Part shown: in pieces, positions 1-8,707 of the stretch | Position numbering within the stretch: the stretch's first letter is position 1 | Layout of the letters: the number at the start of each line of letters is the position of its first letter | DNA from: an uncultured Paracoccaceae bacterium | Lineage (GTDB): Bacteria; Pseudomonadota; Alphaproteobacteria; Rhodobacterales; Rhodobacteraceae | Direction of reading: 5' to 3' | Length of the DNA: 64,000 nucleotides | Assembly (NCBI GenBank): GCA_947503765.1 | Contig: CANNFA010000001.1 | Location: forward strand, 248,001-312,000 | The notes under the pieces: model-generated | The model's database searches: none | Seen by the model: the letters and a program-made list of their open reading frames with translations, nothing else | What the model was told of the DNA's origin: nothing | Position numbers and translations under genes: made by a program

Positions 1-604
1 GCGGGGTGCTGAAATCCCAGTCCGGCATCTTCGCCGGCGGGATATGGCGGGTTGGCAGGTGGCGGTCATCCTCCAGCCACAGCCCGCTTGCCGCGAAGTG
101 CAGGCGGGTGCCCGGAAGGCGCGGGAACCAGGGGTGAAACCCGCCTCCGAACGGCAGTTCGGGGCCGGCATTGGTCATCTCCAGCGCCACATCGAGGCCG
201 TGCGGCGACAGCGCATAGACCGCTTCGGCGGCATAGCGGAACGGGCCGATGGCGCCATCCGCCAGCACCAGCCGCGCCCGCGCATCGGTCCGCTCGGCCA
301 CCTGCCACGGCTTCTGAAAGGCGTCGCCGTGGATCGGCAGCGGCTCTCCGTCGAGATTGGGGGCGACGGGATGGAACCGTCCGTCCGGCCCGGTCACGCC
401 GCCGCCCGAGACGCGGTTGGAAAACGGCGCGAGCAGGTTCATGCCCAGCCCGAACGGCCCCGCAGACGGCCCGGCCCAGGGGCGCAGAACCGGCACCAAT
501 CCCCTGCCCGGCATATCGACGGCCAGATCGGCCACGCCGCCGCCGATATCCGGGGCAACGCCCAGCCGGGCGGCCCCGCTGCGCAGCTCCAGCCTGCCGT
601 GCAT
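1..604 (-). CDS. Aldose 1-epimerase family protein (C-terminal part beyond window)
   Basis: Reading the minus strand from the ATG at 604 gives about 201 residues, open to the window edge, so the C-terminus is missing. The N-terminal half fits the GalM/aldose-1-epimerase superfamily: an early glycine-rich strand (DIGGGVADL), an asparagine/arginine segment around residue 62 (PFSNRVSGGG), and a GGGFHPWFPR motif around residue 162 that carries the usual active-site His. Such enzymes interconvert alpha and beta anomers of sugars in the cytoplasm. The start is supported by GGAGG five bases upstream. It lies 26 bp behind the solute-binding protein gene and is probably co-transcribed with it, which suggests sugar uptake and use. 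The exact sugar cannot be told. Confidence 0.75.
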   Translation of the reverse strand, partial: MHGRLELRSGAARLGVAPDIGGGVADLAVDMPGRGLVPVLRPWAGPSAGPFGLGMNLLAPFSNRVSGGGVTGPDGRFHPVAPNLDGEPLPIHGDAFQKPWQVAERTDARARLVLADGAIGPFRYAAEAVYALSPHGLDVALEMTNAGPELPFGGGFHPWFPRLPGTRLHFAASGLWLEDDRHLPTRHIPPAKMPDWDFSTP

Positions 605-630
605 CCTGCCCTCCTTGCCCCATGCGGCGC

Positions 631-1749
631 TCATGCGGCGCGGGTCGACCTGCCGAACGCCGCTGCCAGCGCATCGGCCGCATCCGCCGCGCTGCGCTGG
701 CCCCGCATACACGCGGCCACGATATCCGACGCCGCCGGCTGGAACCCGACAGAGCCCGCGTGGCGCGGCCGGATCCACGCGCGTTCCAGCGTCTGCGCCG
801 TGTCCGACCAGAACCCGTTGAACCGGGCATCCACGTCCGCATCCCGCTCCGCCCCGAGGCTGGAGGGCTGGCCGCCCGCCGGCGCCACGATGTCGCGCTG
901 CCAGGCCCGCCCGGCCATGTTCGCCGCATAGGACGCCGCCAGTTCGGGTGTCTTGCAATGGCGCGAGACCGCCATGCCGGTGCCGCCCAAGGTGGTGCCC
1001 TGCGGCCCGCCCGGCCCCGGAAATTCGCCAAAGCGCAGCCGGTGCTGGCGGAACCCCTCAAGCCCGTAGGTGCTGTAGCCATAGGCGAGCGGGATCACGT
1101 CCGGGCCGGTCCCCGCCGCCAGCGCCTCATGCGCGGCGATCGGGTCCATTTCCCAGCTGTCCTGCGGCAGATGCGGGGCCAGCGCCGCCAAAAACTCCAG
1201 CGCCCGAACCATCGCGGCACGGTCCGGGGCGCCGGTTTCCGGGAACGGCGTCCCGGCATTCGCCATCAGGGTATAGAGCCCCATCAGCGCGTGCGGCGCA
1301 CGCAGCGGCAGCAGCACCCGGCCCGCGCGCGCAAGGTCCATCACCGCGTCCCAGGTCGCGGGCGCCCGGTCCAGCGCGCCGGGTCGCCAGACCAGCACCT
1401 GCGTCGCGGCATCGACCGGCAGCGCCCAGCTGCGCCGGTCCACGACATAGCTGTCCCAGACCACCGGCAGGCAATCGGCGCGCAGGGCCTCCAGCCGCTC
1501 GGCGGGCAGCAGATCCTGCATCGGGATCACCGCATCCGCCGCGATGGCATCGCCGATATGCGGATGGTCCATCACGATCAGATCGTAGCGTCGCGCCAGG
1601 CCGTCCAGCGGATATTGCTCGAAATCCTGAAGCGAGCGGCGGTCCCACTCCACCTGCACGCCGGGATCCTTCGCGGCGGCAGGCGCGGCGGCCAGAAGCG
1701 GATCCACCCCGCGCGGGTGGTCCCATGTCATGCCGGTCAGTCTGGTCAT
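631..1749 (-). CDS. Extracellular solute-binding-type protein lacking a signal peptide
   Basis: The 372-residue product resembles family 1 (carbohydrate ABC) solute-binding proteins: an opening TGMTWDHPRG, a YDLIVMDHPHIG segment, and a C-terminal half of the usual helical type. ABC substrate-binding proteins normally act in the periplasm, but this one starts with a polar stretch (MTRLTGMTWDHPRG) and has no hydrophobic leader. An in-frame TAG at 1774-1776, nine codons before the ATG, rules out a longer form. AGGGAA precedes the start. It is followed by the aldose epimerase gene, so a sugar-related role is likely. It may be a cytoplasmic sensor or binding protein, or it may be exported by an unrecognised route. 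No permease or ATPase gene is visible beside it in this window. Confidence 0.7.
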   Translation of the reverse strand: MTRLTGMTWDHPRGVDPLLAAAPAAAKDPGVQVEWDRRSLQDFEQYPLDGLARRYDLIVMDHPHIGDAIAADAVIPMQDLLPAERLEALRADCLPVVWDSYVVDRRSWALPVDAATQVLVWRPGALDRAPATWDAVMDLARAGRVLLPLRAPHALMGLYTLMANAGTPFPETGAPDRAAMVRALEFLAALAPHLPQDSWEMDPIAAHEALAAGTGPDVIPLAYGYSTYGLEGFRQHRLRFGEFPGPGGPQGTTLGGTGMAVSRHCKTPELAASYAANMAGRAWQRDIVAPAGGQPSSLGAERDADVDARFNGFWSDTAQTLERAWIRPRHAGSVGFQPAASDIVAACMRGQRSAADAADALAAAFGRSTRAA

Positions 1750-2052
1750 TGCGCTTTCCCTTGCGACGTCTTCCTACAATCGGGATTTGCGCATTCCTGT
1801 CAAAGAGGTTTCGCCGGAACGCCGCCGGGGCCGCCCGGCCAGCCGCGCACCGCATGGGCCGCAGCGCATTGACAGGCGTTTTCCGCTGGTGAATGCTTGA
1901 CCCCATCGCGGCTTGCGTTCGGTTTTGAGAACGCTAACATCGCCGTGCAGGCCGGTCCGGGAGGATGGGATCGCGCCGCAGATACGGATCAGGCGACGGC
2001 GGGCCGAAGGCGGTCCACCGACGCTCCGAACGAAATCCTGGAGGAGGAACAC
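1750..2052. promoter_or_regulatory. Divergent intergenic region with inverted repeat at 1915-1934
   Basis: This 303-bp gap separates the minus-strand solute-binding gene from tctC and must contain both promoters. The clearest element is the inverted repeat GCGTTC-N8-GAACGC at 1915-1934, about 120 bp before the tctC start, which could be an operator. A strong Shine-Dalgarno sequence (GGAGGAG, 2039-2045) ends the region just before tctC. No FNR box or -24/-12 element was seen. Which regulator uses the repeat is unknown. Confidence 0.35.
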
Positions 2053-3036
2053 ATGCTTAGACGACACTTTCTTGCGACCGGGGCGATGCTGGTATCGGCC
2101 GGCATGCTTGCCGCGACATCCGTGGCCGCGCAGGACTATCCCGAGCGTCCGATCCAGATGATCGTGCCCTGGGGCGCGGGCGGCGGCACCGACGCGGTGG
2201 GCCGCGTCTTTGCGGCGCTCCTGCAAGACGATCTCGGCGTTCCGGTCAACGTGGTGAACCGCACCGGCGGCTCGGGCGTGGTCGGCCACAGCGCCATCGC
2301 CAACGCCGAACCCGACGGCTACACGATCGGGATCATGACGATCGAGATCGACATGATGCACTGGCAGGGCCTGACCGATCTGACCTACGAGGATTACGAC
2401 ATCCTCGCGCTGGTGAACGCCGATCCCGGCGGGCTGATGGTCTCTTCGGACAGCGAGTATCAGGATACCGCCGCCCTGCTGGAGGCGATCAAGGCCGAGC
2501 CGAAGGGCACGTTCAAGGCGTCCGGCACCGGACAGGGCGGCATCTGGCATCTGGGCCTTGCCGGCTGGCTGATGGCCGAGGGGCTGGACCCCGATCACGT
2601 CACCTGGGTGCCCAGCGAGGGCGCGGCGCCCGGCATCACCGACATGGTCGCGGGTGGGGTCGACATGGTGCCCTCGTCGCTGGCCGAGGGCCGCTCGATG
2701 ATCGAGGCGGATCGCGTGACGCCGCTGGCCTCGATGTCGGACGAGCGGCAGGACGCCTTCCCGGACGTTCCCACCATCGAGGAGGCGACCGGCACCGATT
2801 ACACCCACGCGGTGTGGCGCTCCGTCGCGGCCCCGGACGGGCTGCCGGACGATGTGAAGGCCAGGCTGGAAGCGGCGATCAAGGCCGCCTATGAAAGCGA
2901 CGAGTACCAGACCTTCATGAAGGATCGCGGGTTCGGCCTGCGCTGGGCCGGCGCCGAAGAGGCGACCGAGATCATCGCCGCCGACGATGCCAGCCTCGGC
3001 AAGGTTATGAAAGAGGCGGGTCTTGCCGCCGAGTGA
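2053..3036 (+). CDS. tctC: Tripartite tricarboxylate transporter substrate-binding protein (TctC/BugT family)
   Basis: The 327-residue periplasmic binding protein has a signal peptide of about 26 residues (RRHFLATGAML... ending SVAAQ). The mature protein opens with the TctC/Bug hallmark YPERPIQMIVPWGAGGGTD. Other family landmarks are a GGSG loop at about residue 75 and a C-terminal helix with MKDRGFGLRW. It captures a carboxylate-type ligand and delivers it to the TctAB membrane complex encoded directly downstream. I chose the ATG at 2053 because GGAGGAG lies seven bases upstream. An ATG-less extension to 1897 would put the signal peptide internally. The actual substrate (citrate, tricarballylate, aromatic acid or other) cannot be read from sequence, because the Bug family is functionally very diverse. 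Confidence 0.93.
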   Translation: MLRRHFLATGAMLVSAGMLAATSVAAQDYPERPIQMIVPWGAGGGTDAVGRVFAALLQDDLGVPVNVVNRTGGSGVVGHSAIANAEPDGYTIGIMTIEIDMMHWQGLTDLTYEDYDILALVNADPGGLMVSSDSEYQDTAALLEAIKAEPKGTFKASGTGQGGIWHLGLAGWLMAEGLDPDHVTWVPSEGAAPGITDMVAGGVDMVPSSLAEGRSMIEADRVTPLASMSDERQDAFPDVPTIEEATGTDYTHAVWRSVAAPDGLPDDVKARLEAAIKAAYESDEYQTFMKDRGFGLRWAGAEEATEIIAADDASLGKVMKEAGLAAE

Positions 3037-3043
3037 TCGACAC

Positions 3044-3075
3044 CGGCGCCGCCCCGCAAAGGGCGGCGCCGCTTT
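3044..3075 (+). terminator. Intrinsic terminator/attenuator between tctC and tctB
   Basis: An 11-bp perfect G+C-rich stem (3044-3054 with 3061-3071), loop CGCAAA, is followed by CTTTTC. It starts eight bases after the tctC stop and lies before the tctB start. A partial terminator here would give much more binding-protein mRNA than permease mRNA, a common arrangement for transport operons. Confidence 0.8.
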
Positions 3076-3101
3076 TCTTGCGGCAGCACGGTGATGGCCC
3101 G

Positions 3102-3575
3102 GTGAAGCTCAACGACATGTTCCTCGGGCTGCTTCTGGTGGCCGCCGCGATCGGCATCTGGCTGTCGGCGCAGAATTTCTCGCGCCTGCCGAACCAGGCC
3201 TACGGGTCCGAAACCATGCCGCTGGTCCTGTCGGGGCTGGCGATGGCGCTGGGCGTGTTCCTGATCGGGCGCAGCATCCTGGCGGGCGACGCCCTGCCGC
3301 GGGCCATGCGGCCGGAATGGGCCGGCAATCCCGGCGCGCTGGGTGCGCTGCTGGTGACGCTGGCGCTGATCGCGGGCTATATCGCGCTGTCCGGCCGGGT
3401 CGGTTTCGTGCCGGTGGCGGTGGGGCTGGTGCTGATCCTGATGCTGGTGATGCAGGTGCGCTGGTGGGTCGCGCTGCCGATGTCCATCGTGGCGACCCTC
3501 GTCGTGCAGCAGGCCTTTGCCCGGCTGCTGCTGGTGCCGCTGCCGCGCAGCGGATTTCTCGGATTTCTCTGGTAG
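3102..3575 (+). CDS. tctB: Tripartite tricarboxylate transporter small membrane subunit (TctB)
   Basis: Starting at GTG 3102, the product is 157 residues with four predicted membrane helices, as expected for TctB, the small integral membrane partner of TctA. The N-terminus (V/M)KLNDMFLGLLL matches the usual TctB start, whereas a GTG at 3033 overlapping the tctC stop would add 23 hydrophilic residues encoded by the terminator hairpin. The Shine-Dalgarno sequence is weak (GGTGATGG). Six bases separate it from tctA. TctB is needed for transport, but its precise task is poorly defined. It works in the inner membrane with TctA and TctC. Confidence 0.85.
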   Translation: MKLNDMFLGLLLVAAAIGIWLSAQNFSRLPNQAYGSETMPLVLSGLAMALGVFLIGRSILAGDALPRAMRPEWAGNPGALGALLVTLALIAGYIALSGRVGFVPVAVGLVLILMLVMQVRWWVALPMSIVATLVVQQAFARLLLVPLPRSGFLGFLW

Positions 3576-3581
3576 ACGCCC

Positions 3582-5066
3582 ATGCCCGTCATCCTCGAGG
3601 CGCTCGGCCTCGTCTTTCAACCGTCCGTCCTGCTGGTCATCCTCGCCTCGGCGGCGTTCGGGATGTTCGTCGGCTCGATCCCCGGCCTGACCGCGACGAT
3701 GGCGACGGCGCTGCTGGTGCCGATCACCTTCTTCATGGACCCGGTGCCGGCCATCGCCGCCATCGTCACCGCGACGGCCATGGCGATCTTTGCCGGCGAC
3801 ATTCCCGGCGCGCTGCTGCGCATGCCCGGCACGCCCGCCAGCGCCGCCTATGTCGAGGACGCCTATGCCATGACCCGCAAGGGCCGCGCCGAAGAGGCGC
3901 TGGGCGCGGCGCTGGTCTTTTCCGCCATCGGCGGCATCTTCGGCACCATCGTGCTGATGACCGCCTCGCCGATCCTGGCGGAGGTGGCGCTCAAATTCTC
4001 GTCCTTCGAGTATTTCTGGCTGGTCGTGCTGGGCCTGTCCTGCGCGGTCTTCGTGTCGCCCGGCAAGGTGTCGAGGGGGCTGATCTCGCTTCTGATCGGG
4101 CTGTTCGCCGCGACCGTGGGCATCGACAACCCGGCGGGCGAGCCGCGCTATACCTTCGGCAATGTCGAGCTGCTGGCCGGGGTGCAGTTCATCCCGGCGA
4201 TGATCGGCCTGTTCGCCGTCAGCGAGGTGCTGCGCGCCGTGGTCAGCCGGTCGAACAAGTCGTTCAAGGGCGGCGGCGACCGCAGCGGCATCTTCCGCAA
4301 CCAGTGGCGCAACCTGCGCCGCTATCCGGTGCAGGTGCTGCGCGGGTCCGCGCTGGGCACCGCCATCGGCGCCCTGCCCGGCGCCGGCGCCGACATCGCG
4401 GCGTGGATTTCCTATGCCGTCTCGAAACGCTTCTCGCGGCAGAAGGAAAAGTTCGGCACCGGCCATGTGGAAGGCCTGGTCGAGGCGGGCGCGTCGAATA
4501 ACGGCGCGGTCAGTGGCGCCTGGATCCCGGCGCTGGTCTTCGGCATTCCCGGCGACAGCATCACCGCCATCGTGATCGGGGTGCTGTACATCAAGGGCAT
4601 CAATCCCGGCCCGATGGTATTCATCAACGACCCGCAACTGATCTACGCGGTGTTCGTGGTGTTCCTCCTGGCCAACATCATCATGCTGCCGCTGGGCTGG
4701 GTGGCGATCAAGGCGGCAGGCACGATGCTGTCGGTGCCGCGCAACGTGCTGATGCCGATCATCCTGCTGTTCTGCATCGTCGGATCCTTCGCCATCAACA
4801 ACACCGTGTTCGGCGTGGTGCTGATGCTGATCTTCGGGGTGCTCGGGTTCCTGATGGATGAAAACGACATCCCCATCGCGCCGGCGATCCTGGGGCTGGT
4901 TCTGGGCCCGATGCTTGAGCAGAACTTCATCACCTCGATGATCAAGGCCGATGGCAGTTTCGCCGCCTTCTTCGAGCGGCCCATCGCCGCCGGGCTGGGC
5001 CTGTTCACCATCGCCATCTGGAGCATCCCGCTGATCGCCTGGGCGATCCGGCGGGCGAAGCGGTAG
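3582..5066 (+). CDS. tctA: Tripartite tricarboxylate transporter large permease (TctA)
   Basis: The 494-residue, roughly 11-12-helix inner-membrane protein has the TctA family signatures GSIPGLTATMATALL (about residues 28-42), an internal-repeat counterpart GALPGAGADIAAWISY (about 264-279), and GDIPGALLRMPGTPASAA between them. It forms the translocation channel, driven by ion gradients rather than ATP. Length and motif order are typical of a complete gene. It ends 25 bp from the convergent iolB stop. Substrate is unknown; the set tctC-tctB-tctA is complete but carries no tctDE two-component genes. Confidence 0.94.
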   Translation: MPVILEALGLVFQPSVLLVILASAAFGMFVGSIPGLTATMATALLVPITFFMDPVPAIAAIVTATAMAIFAGDIPGALLRMPGTPASAAYVEDAYAMTRKGRAEEALGAALVFSAIGGIFGTIVLMTASPILAEVALKFSSFEYFWLVVLGLSCAVFVSPGKVSRGLISLLIGLFAATVGIDNPAGEPRYTFGNVELLAGVQFIPAMIGLFAVSEVLRAVVSRSNKSFKGGGDRSGIFRNQWRNLRRYPVQVLRGSALGTAIGALPGAGADIAAWISYAVSKRFSRQKEKFGTGHVEGLVEAGASNNGAVSGAWIPALVFGIPGDSITAIVIGVLYIKGINPGPMVFINDPQLIYAVFVVFLLANIIMLPLGWVAIKAAGTMLSVPRNVLMPIILLFCIVGSFAINNTVFGVVLMLIFGVLGFLMDENDIPIAPAILGLVLGPMLEQNFITSMIKADGSFAAFFERPIAAGLGLFTIAIWSIPLIAWAIRRAKR

Positions 5067-5090
5067 CGGCGCGCGGGCTGCCGGGGCCGC

Positions 5091-5900
5091 CTACTTGGCG
5101 TCGCGTTCCATGATCCAGGCCACTTCGGGCGCGGCGACGAAGCGCCATTTGCGCAGCGGGCCGGCCATCACGTTGAGATAATACATCTCGAACCCGTAGG
5201 GCGCGCCGCAGGGATGATGGCCGCGCGGCACGCAGACCACGTCGCCATCGGCGACGGCCATCGTCTCGTCAAGGCTGCCATCGTCGGTATAGACCCGCTG
5301 GATGCCGAAGCCGTCCGCCGGGTTCAGCCGGTGGTAATAGGTTTCCTCGAGGTAGGTGATGCGCGGGAAATCGTCTTCGTCATGCCGGTGCGACGGGTAG
5401 GACGACCAGTGGCCCGCGGGGGTGAACACCTCTGTCACCAGCAGGCTGTCGCAGTAATCCTCGGCCTCCATGGCGATGTTGTTGATGTGGCGCGTGTTGG
5501 TGCCGGTGCCGCGTGCGGTCAGGGTGATGCCGTCCGGCCCGATGCGCCGCGCCTCGTGGCCGCCGCGCCCAGGCGCGCGGCATACGGCGATGGTGCAGTC
5601 GGTCGTCGCCTCGGCCTGCCAGTCCTGCCCGTTCGGGACATACAGGCAATGCGGCGGGGTCTTTTCGAACACGTCCATCCGGTCGCCCAGCTCGCCCCAG
5701 TCGCGCCCGGCGGCGGTGATGCGCGCCTTGCCCTCGACCATGACCAGCATGGTCTCTTCGGTGCCGGCGGCGTCCGCCGCGCTTTCGCCCGCGCGCAGCC
5801 GGTGGACCGAGAAGCCGACATAGCGCCAGCCGGCGGTCTGCGGCGTGATGCGGTGCACCTCGCCATGGGTGCCGAAGGGTTTGTGCAGCAGCTCGGGCAT
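5091..5900 (-). CDS. iolB: 5-deoxy-glucuronate isomerase (IolB)
   Basis: The 269-residue cytoplasmic bicupin converts 5-deoxy-D-glucuronate to 2-deoxy-5-keto-D-gluconate in myo-inositol catabolism. Family features visible are MPELLHKPFG at the N-terminus, the metal-binding motif SHRHDE at 170-175 with EETYYH at 185-190, and the C-terminal PRGHHPCGAPYGFEMYYLNVMAGP. Length matches IolB. It is the last gene of the operon iolC-iolD-iolE-iolB, 70 bp after iolE. The ATG is preceded by GGAGAG. The inositol dehydrogenase (iolG) and the aldehyde dehydrogenase (iolA) are not in this window. Confidence 0.95.
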   Translation of the reverse strand: MPELLHKPFGTHGEVHRITPQTAGWRYVGFSVHRLRAGESAADAAGTEETMLVMVEGKARITAAGRDWGELGDRMDVFEKTPPHCLYVPNGQDWQAEATTDCTIAVCRAPGRGGHEARRIGPDGITLTARGTGTNTRHINNIAMEAEDYCDSLLVTEVFTPAGHWSSYPSHRHDEDDFPRITYLEETYYHRLNPADGFGIQRVYTDDGSLDETMAVADGDVVCVPRGHHPCGAPYGFEMYYLNVMAGPLRKWRFVAAPEVAWIMERDAK

Positions 5901-5970
5901 GGATGTCTCTCCTGGATCGGGGCGGGGGTCGTCATTGATGTGGCGGCATGATCGGCAAACCGGAACGCGC

Positions 5971-6870
5971 TCAGGCCGTCAGGCCGGTCTCGCGGGCGAT
6001 CCGGCGCAGGGTATGCAGACCGAGCGTCTGGTACAGCAGCGGGTTGCGCACGGCCGGATCCTGTTCCGCCTCGATCACGATCCAGCCATCATAGCCCGCC
6101 TCGGCCAGCACCGCCAGCAGCGGCGCAAAGTCGATTGCGCCCTCCTGGTCGCCGGGCACGGTGAAGGCCCCGGCAAGCACCCCCTCGATGAAGGACAGCC
6201 CGTCGGTGCGCACCTGCCGGGCGATGCCGGGGCGGATGTTCTTGGCGTGAAAATGCGCCACCCGCCCGACATGGCGGCGCAGCATCGCCTCGGGGTCGCC
6301 TCCGCCGAACACGCAATGGCCCGCATCGAACAGAAGATGCGTGGCCGGGCCGGTTGCGGCCATGAAGGCGTCGATTTCCTCGGGGCTTTCGACGACGGTT
6401 CCCATGTGATGGTGATAGGCCAGCGTGATGCCGCGCCCGGCAAGGTAGGCTGCGAATTCCTCCATCCGGGCGCCGAAGGCAAGCATTTCGGCGGGGGTCA
6501 GCCGGGGACGGTCGTTCACCGGCACGGCCGGATCGCCATGCACGGTGTTGGAACACTCGCAGACGATGCAGACCTTGCAGCCGTTATGCTCCAGCTTTGC
6601 GAGATGGCCCTGCACCGCCGCGATCTCGTCCTCGACGGAACGGGTCAGAAGCGCGGTCGAATACCAGCCGGACACGAAGGCCAGCCCGTATTCCGCCAGC
6701 AGCGCGCGCAGGGCCTCGGGGTCGTCCGGCCAGCGGTGGCCGTTCTCGATCCCGTCGAAGCCGATCAGCCGGCCCGCCTCGTGCAGGATCCGCGCGGTCG
6801 GGATGTCCGCGCCGATGCTCTGGTCGTCGTCATTCGCCCAGGCGATGGGATTGGTGCCGAACCGGATCAT
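5971..6870 (-). CDS. iolE: Myo-inosose-2 dehydratase (IolE)
   Basis: The 299-residue TIM-barrel enzyme of the xylose-isomerase-like family dehydrates scyllo-inosose (2-keto-myo-inositol) in the inositol pathway. Diagnostic segments are FGTNPIAWANDD near the N-terminus, GFDGIENG (about 42), LAYHHHMGTVVE (about 146), HLLFDAGHCVFGGGDP (about 175) and HFHAKNIRPG (about 202), which contain the metal-binding Glu, Asp and His residues. I place the start at the ATG 6870, seven bases after the iolD stop. The longer open frame upstream is in iolD sequence. Downstream, iolB follows after 70 bp. Confidence 0.95.
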   Translation of the reverse strand: MIRFGTNPIAWANDDDQSIGADIPTARILHEAGRLIGFDGIENGHRWPDDPEALRALLAEYGLAFVSGWYSTALLTRSVEDEIAAVQGHLAKLEHNGCKVCIVCECSNTVHGDPAVPVNDRPRLTPAEMLAFGARMEEFAAYLAGRGITLAYHHHMGTVVESPEEIDAFMAATGPATHLLFDAGHCVFGGGDPEAMLRRHVGRVAHFHAKNIRPGIARQVRTDGLSFIEGVLAGAFTVPGDQEGAIDFAPLLAVLAEAGYDGWIVIEAEQDPAVRNPLLYQTLGLHTLRRIARETGLTA

Positions 6871-6877
6871 GGCTGCC

Positions 6878-8707
6878 TCAGTCGTGGATGCGCTGTTTCG
6901 CGCTGTTGGTCTCGTAGCTCTCGCGCGCCCGGTCGAGCCGTTCCGGCCCGCCCGTCTCGGGCACCGCCACATCCCACCAATGCCCGCCCGCGCCGGTGTC
7001 CGGCACGGGATCGGTGTCGATGACGATCACGCTGGGGATGTCGCGGCCGCGCGCGGCGGCGATCTTTGCCTCAAGATCGGCGATCGAGACCGCCTTTTGC
7101 GCATGCGCGCCCATCGCCGCGGCATGGGCGACAAAGTCGATCTCGGGCTGCGCCGCCACCCGGCTGCTGGCATAGAGGTTGTTGAACTCGGCCCCGCCCA
7201 CCGCCTGTTGCAGCCGGTTGATGCAGCCGAAGCCGCGATTGTCGGTCAGGACCACGGTGAACGGGATCCGGCGCATCACCGCCGTCGCCAGCTCGGAATT
7301 GGCCATCATGTAGCTGCCATCGCCGACGAAGCACACCACCTCCTTGTCCGGCGCGGCCAGCTTGACGCCCATCGCGCCGGCGATCTCGTAGCCCATGCAG
7401 GAATAGCCGTATTCCATGTGATAGCCGCCCTGCGCCGCCTGCCACAGGACGTGCAGCGCGCCGGGCATGGTGCCGGCGGCGCACATCGCCACGGTGTCTT
7501 CGGTCGCGGTCCGCTGCACCGCGCCGATCACCTGCGCATCGGTCGGCAGGCCGTCCTCGTTCGGTGCGGCAGTGACGCCGCGCACCGTTTCGTGCCACGC
7601 CTCGCGCGCCGCCGGGTCATGCGCGTCGAACCGGGTATCGCCCAGCGCCGCGCCGATCCGTTCAAGCGCGGTGCGCGCATCGCCCACAACCGGCATCGCG
7701 CCGTGTTTCGCCGCGTCATGGCCGGCAAGGTTGATCGACACCAGCCTCCGCCCCTCGGCCGCGAACAGGGTGCGCGAGCCGGTGGTGAAGTCCTGGAACC
7801 GGGTGCCGACGCCGAGGATCAGGTCGGCCCGCGCGGCCAGCGCGTTGCCGCAATCCGATCCGGTGACGCCGGGCGCGCCGAAGTTCAGCGGCGCGTCCCA
7901 GCCCAGCGCGCCCTTGCCCGCCTGCGTCTCGACCACGGGGATGTTGTGGCGCGCCGCGAAATCCGCCAGCGCCGCCTCGGCCCCGGAATAGAGCACACCG
8001 CCCCCCGCCACGATCAGCGGCCGCGTCGCCGCCCGCAGCGCCGCCGCGACATCGGCGACCTCGCGCGGGTCCGGCTCGGGGCGGCGGATGCGCCATGTGC
8101 GCGGCTCGAAGAAGGCGGCGGGATAATCATGCGCCTCGGCCTGGACGTCCTGGCAGAAGGCCAGCGTCACCGGGCCGCAGCGCGCCGGATCGGTCATCAC
8201 CGACAGTGCGCGCGGCAGGCAGGTCAGCAGGTGCTCGGGCCGGGTGATGCGGTCGAAATAGCTGCTGACCGGGCGGAAGCAGTCATTGGCGCTGACCGTG
8301 CCGTCGCCCATATCCTCGATCTGCTGCAGCACCGGGTCGGGGCGCCGGTTCGCGAACACGTCGCCGGGGATCAGCAGCACCGGCAGCCGGTTCACATGCG
8401 CCAGCGCCGCGGCCGTCACCATGTTGGTCGCCCCCGGCCCGATCGACGAGGTCACCGCCATCGCGCGCCGCCGGCGCGACGTCTTGGCAAAGGCGATCGC
8501 GGCATGGGCCATCGTCTGCTCGTTCTGGCCGCGCCAGGTGGGCAGCGCGTCGCCGATGCCGTGCAGCGCCTCGCCGATGCCAGCGACGTTGCCATGTCCG
8601 AAGATCGCCCAGACCCCGTCGATGAAGCGCTCGCCCTCCTCGGTCATCTGAACGCTGAGCCATTTCACCATGGCCTGCGCAGCCGTCAGCCTGATCGTGT
8701 CCGTCAT
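6878..8707 (-). CDS. iolD: 3D-(3,5/4)-trihydroxycyclohexane-1,2-dione hydrolase (IolD)
   Basis: The 609-residue thiamine-diphosphate enzyme opens the inositol-derived ring to 5-deoxy-glucuronate. It has the three-domain layout of the acetolactate-synthase family: an N-terminal PYR domain (IFGHGNVAGIGEAL, GPGATNMV), a central domain, and a C-terminal PP domain with the ThDP/Mg motif VGDGSYMMANSELATAV. The ATG at 8707 overlaps the iolC stop as ATGA (8704-8707), indicating translational coupling. The 38-codon upstream extension lies inside iolC and is rejected. Length fits the family. Confidence 0.96.
   Translation of the reverse strand: MTDTIRLTAAQAMVKWLSVQMTEEGERFIDGVWAIFGHGNVAGIGEALHGIGDALPTWRGQNEQTMAHAAIAFAKTSRRRRAMAVTSSIGPGATNMVTAAALAHVNRLPVLLIPGDVFANRRPDPVLQQIEDMGDGTVSANDCFRPVSSYFDRITRPEHLLTCLPRALSVMTDPARCGPVTLAFCQDVQAEAHDYPAAFFEPRTWRIRRPEPDPREVADVAAALRAATRPLIVAGGGVLYSGAEAALADFAARHNIPVVETQAGKGALGWDAPLNFGAPGVTGSDCGNALAARADLILGVGTRFQDFTTGSRTLFAAEGRRLVSINLAGHDAAKHGAMPVVGDARTALERIGAALGDTRFDAHDPAAREAWHETVRGVTAAPNEDGLPTDAQVIGAVQRTATEDTVAMCAAGTMPGALHVLWQAAQGGYHMEYGYSCMGYEIAGAMGVKLAAPDKEVVCFVGDGSYMMANSELATAVMRRIPFTVVLTDNRGFGCINRLQQAVGGAEFNNLYASSRVAAQPEIDFVAHAAAMGAHAQKAVSIADLEAKIAAARGRDIPSVIVIDTDPVPDTGAGGHWWDVAVPETGGPERLDRARESYETNSAKQRIHD

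Noticed and set aside
66-1082. Minus-strand frame of 338 residues across the first two genes
   Set aside because: Arg/Ala/Gly-rich shadow; the aldose epimerase and solute-binding protein occupy the other frames of the same strand with ribosome sites and motifs.
3033-3101. GTG 3033 as tctB start overlapping the tctC stop
   Set aside because: The added 23 residues are encoded by the terminator hairpin and do not look like the N-terminus of TctB.
2889-4637. 582-residue minus-strand frame over tctB/tctA
   Set aside because: Composition rich in Arg, His, Asp and Gln without any domain; TctA and TctB are clear on the plus strand.
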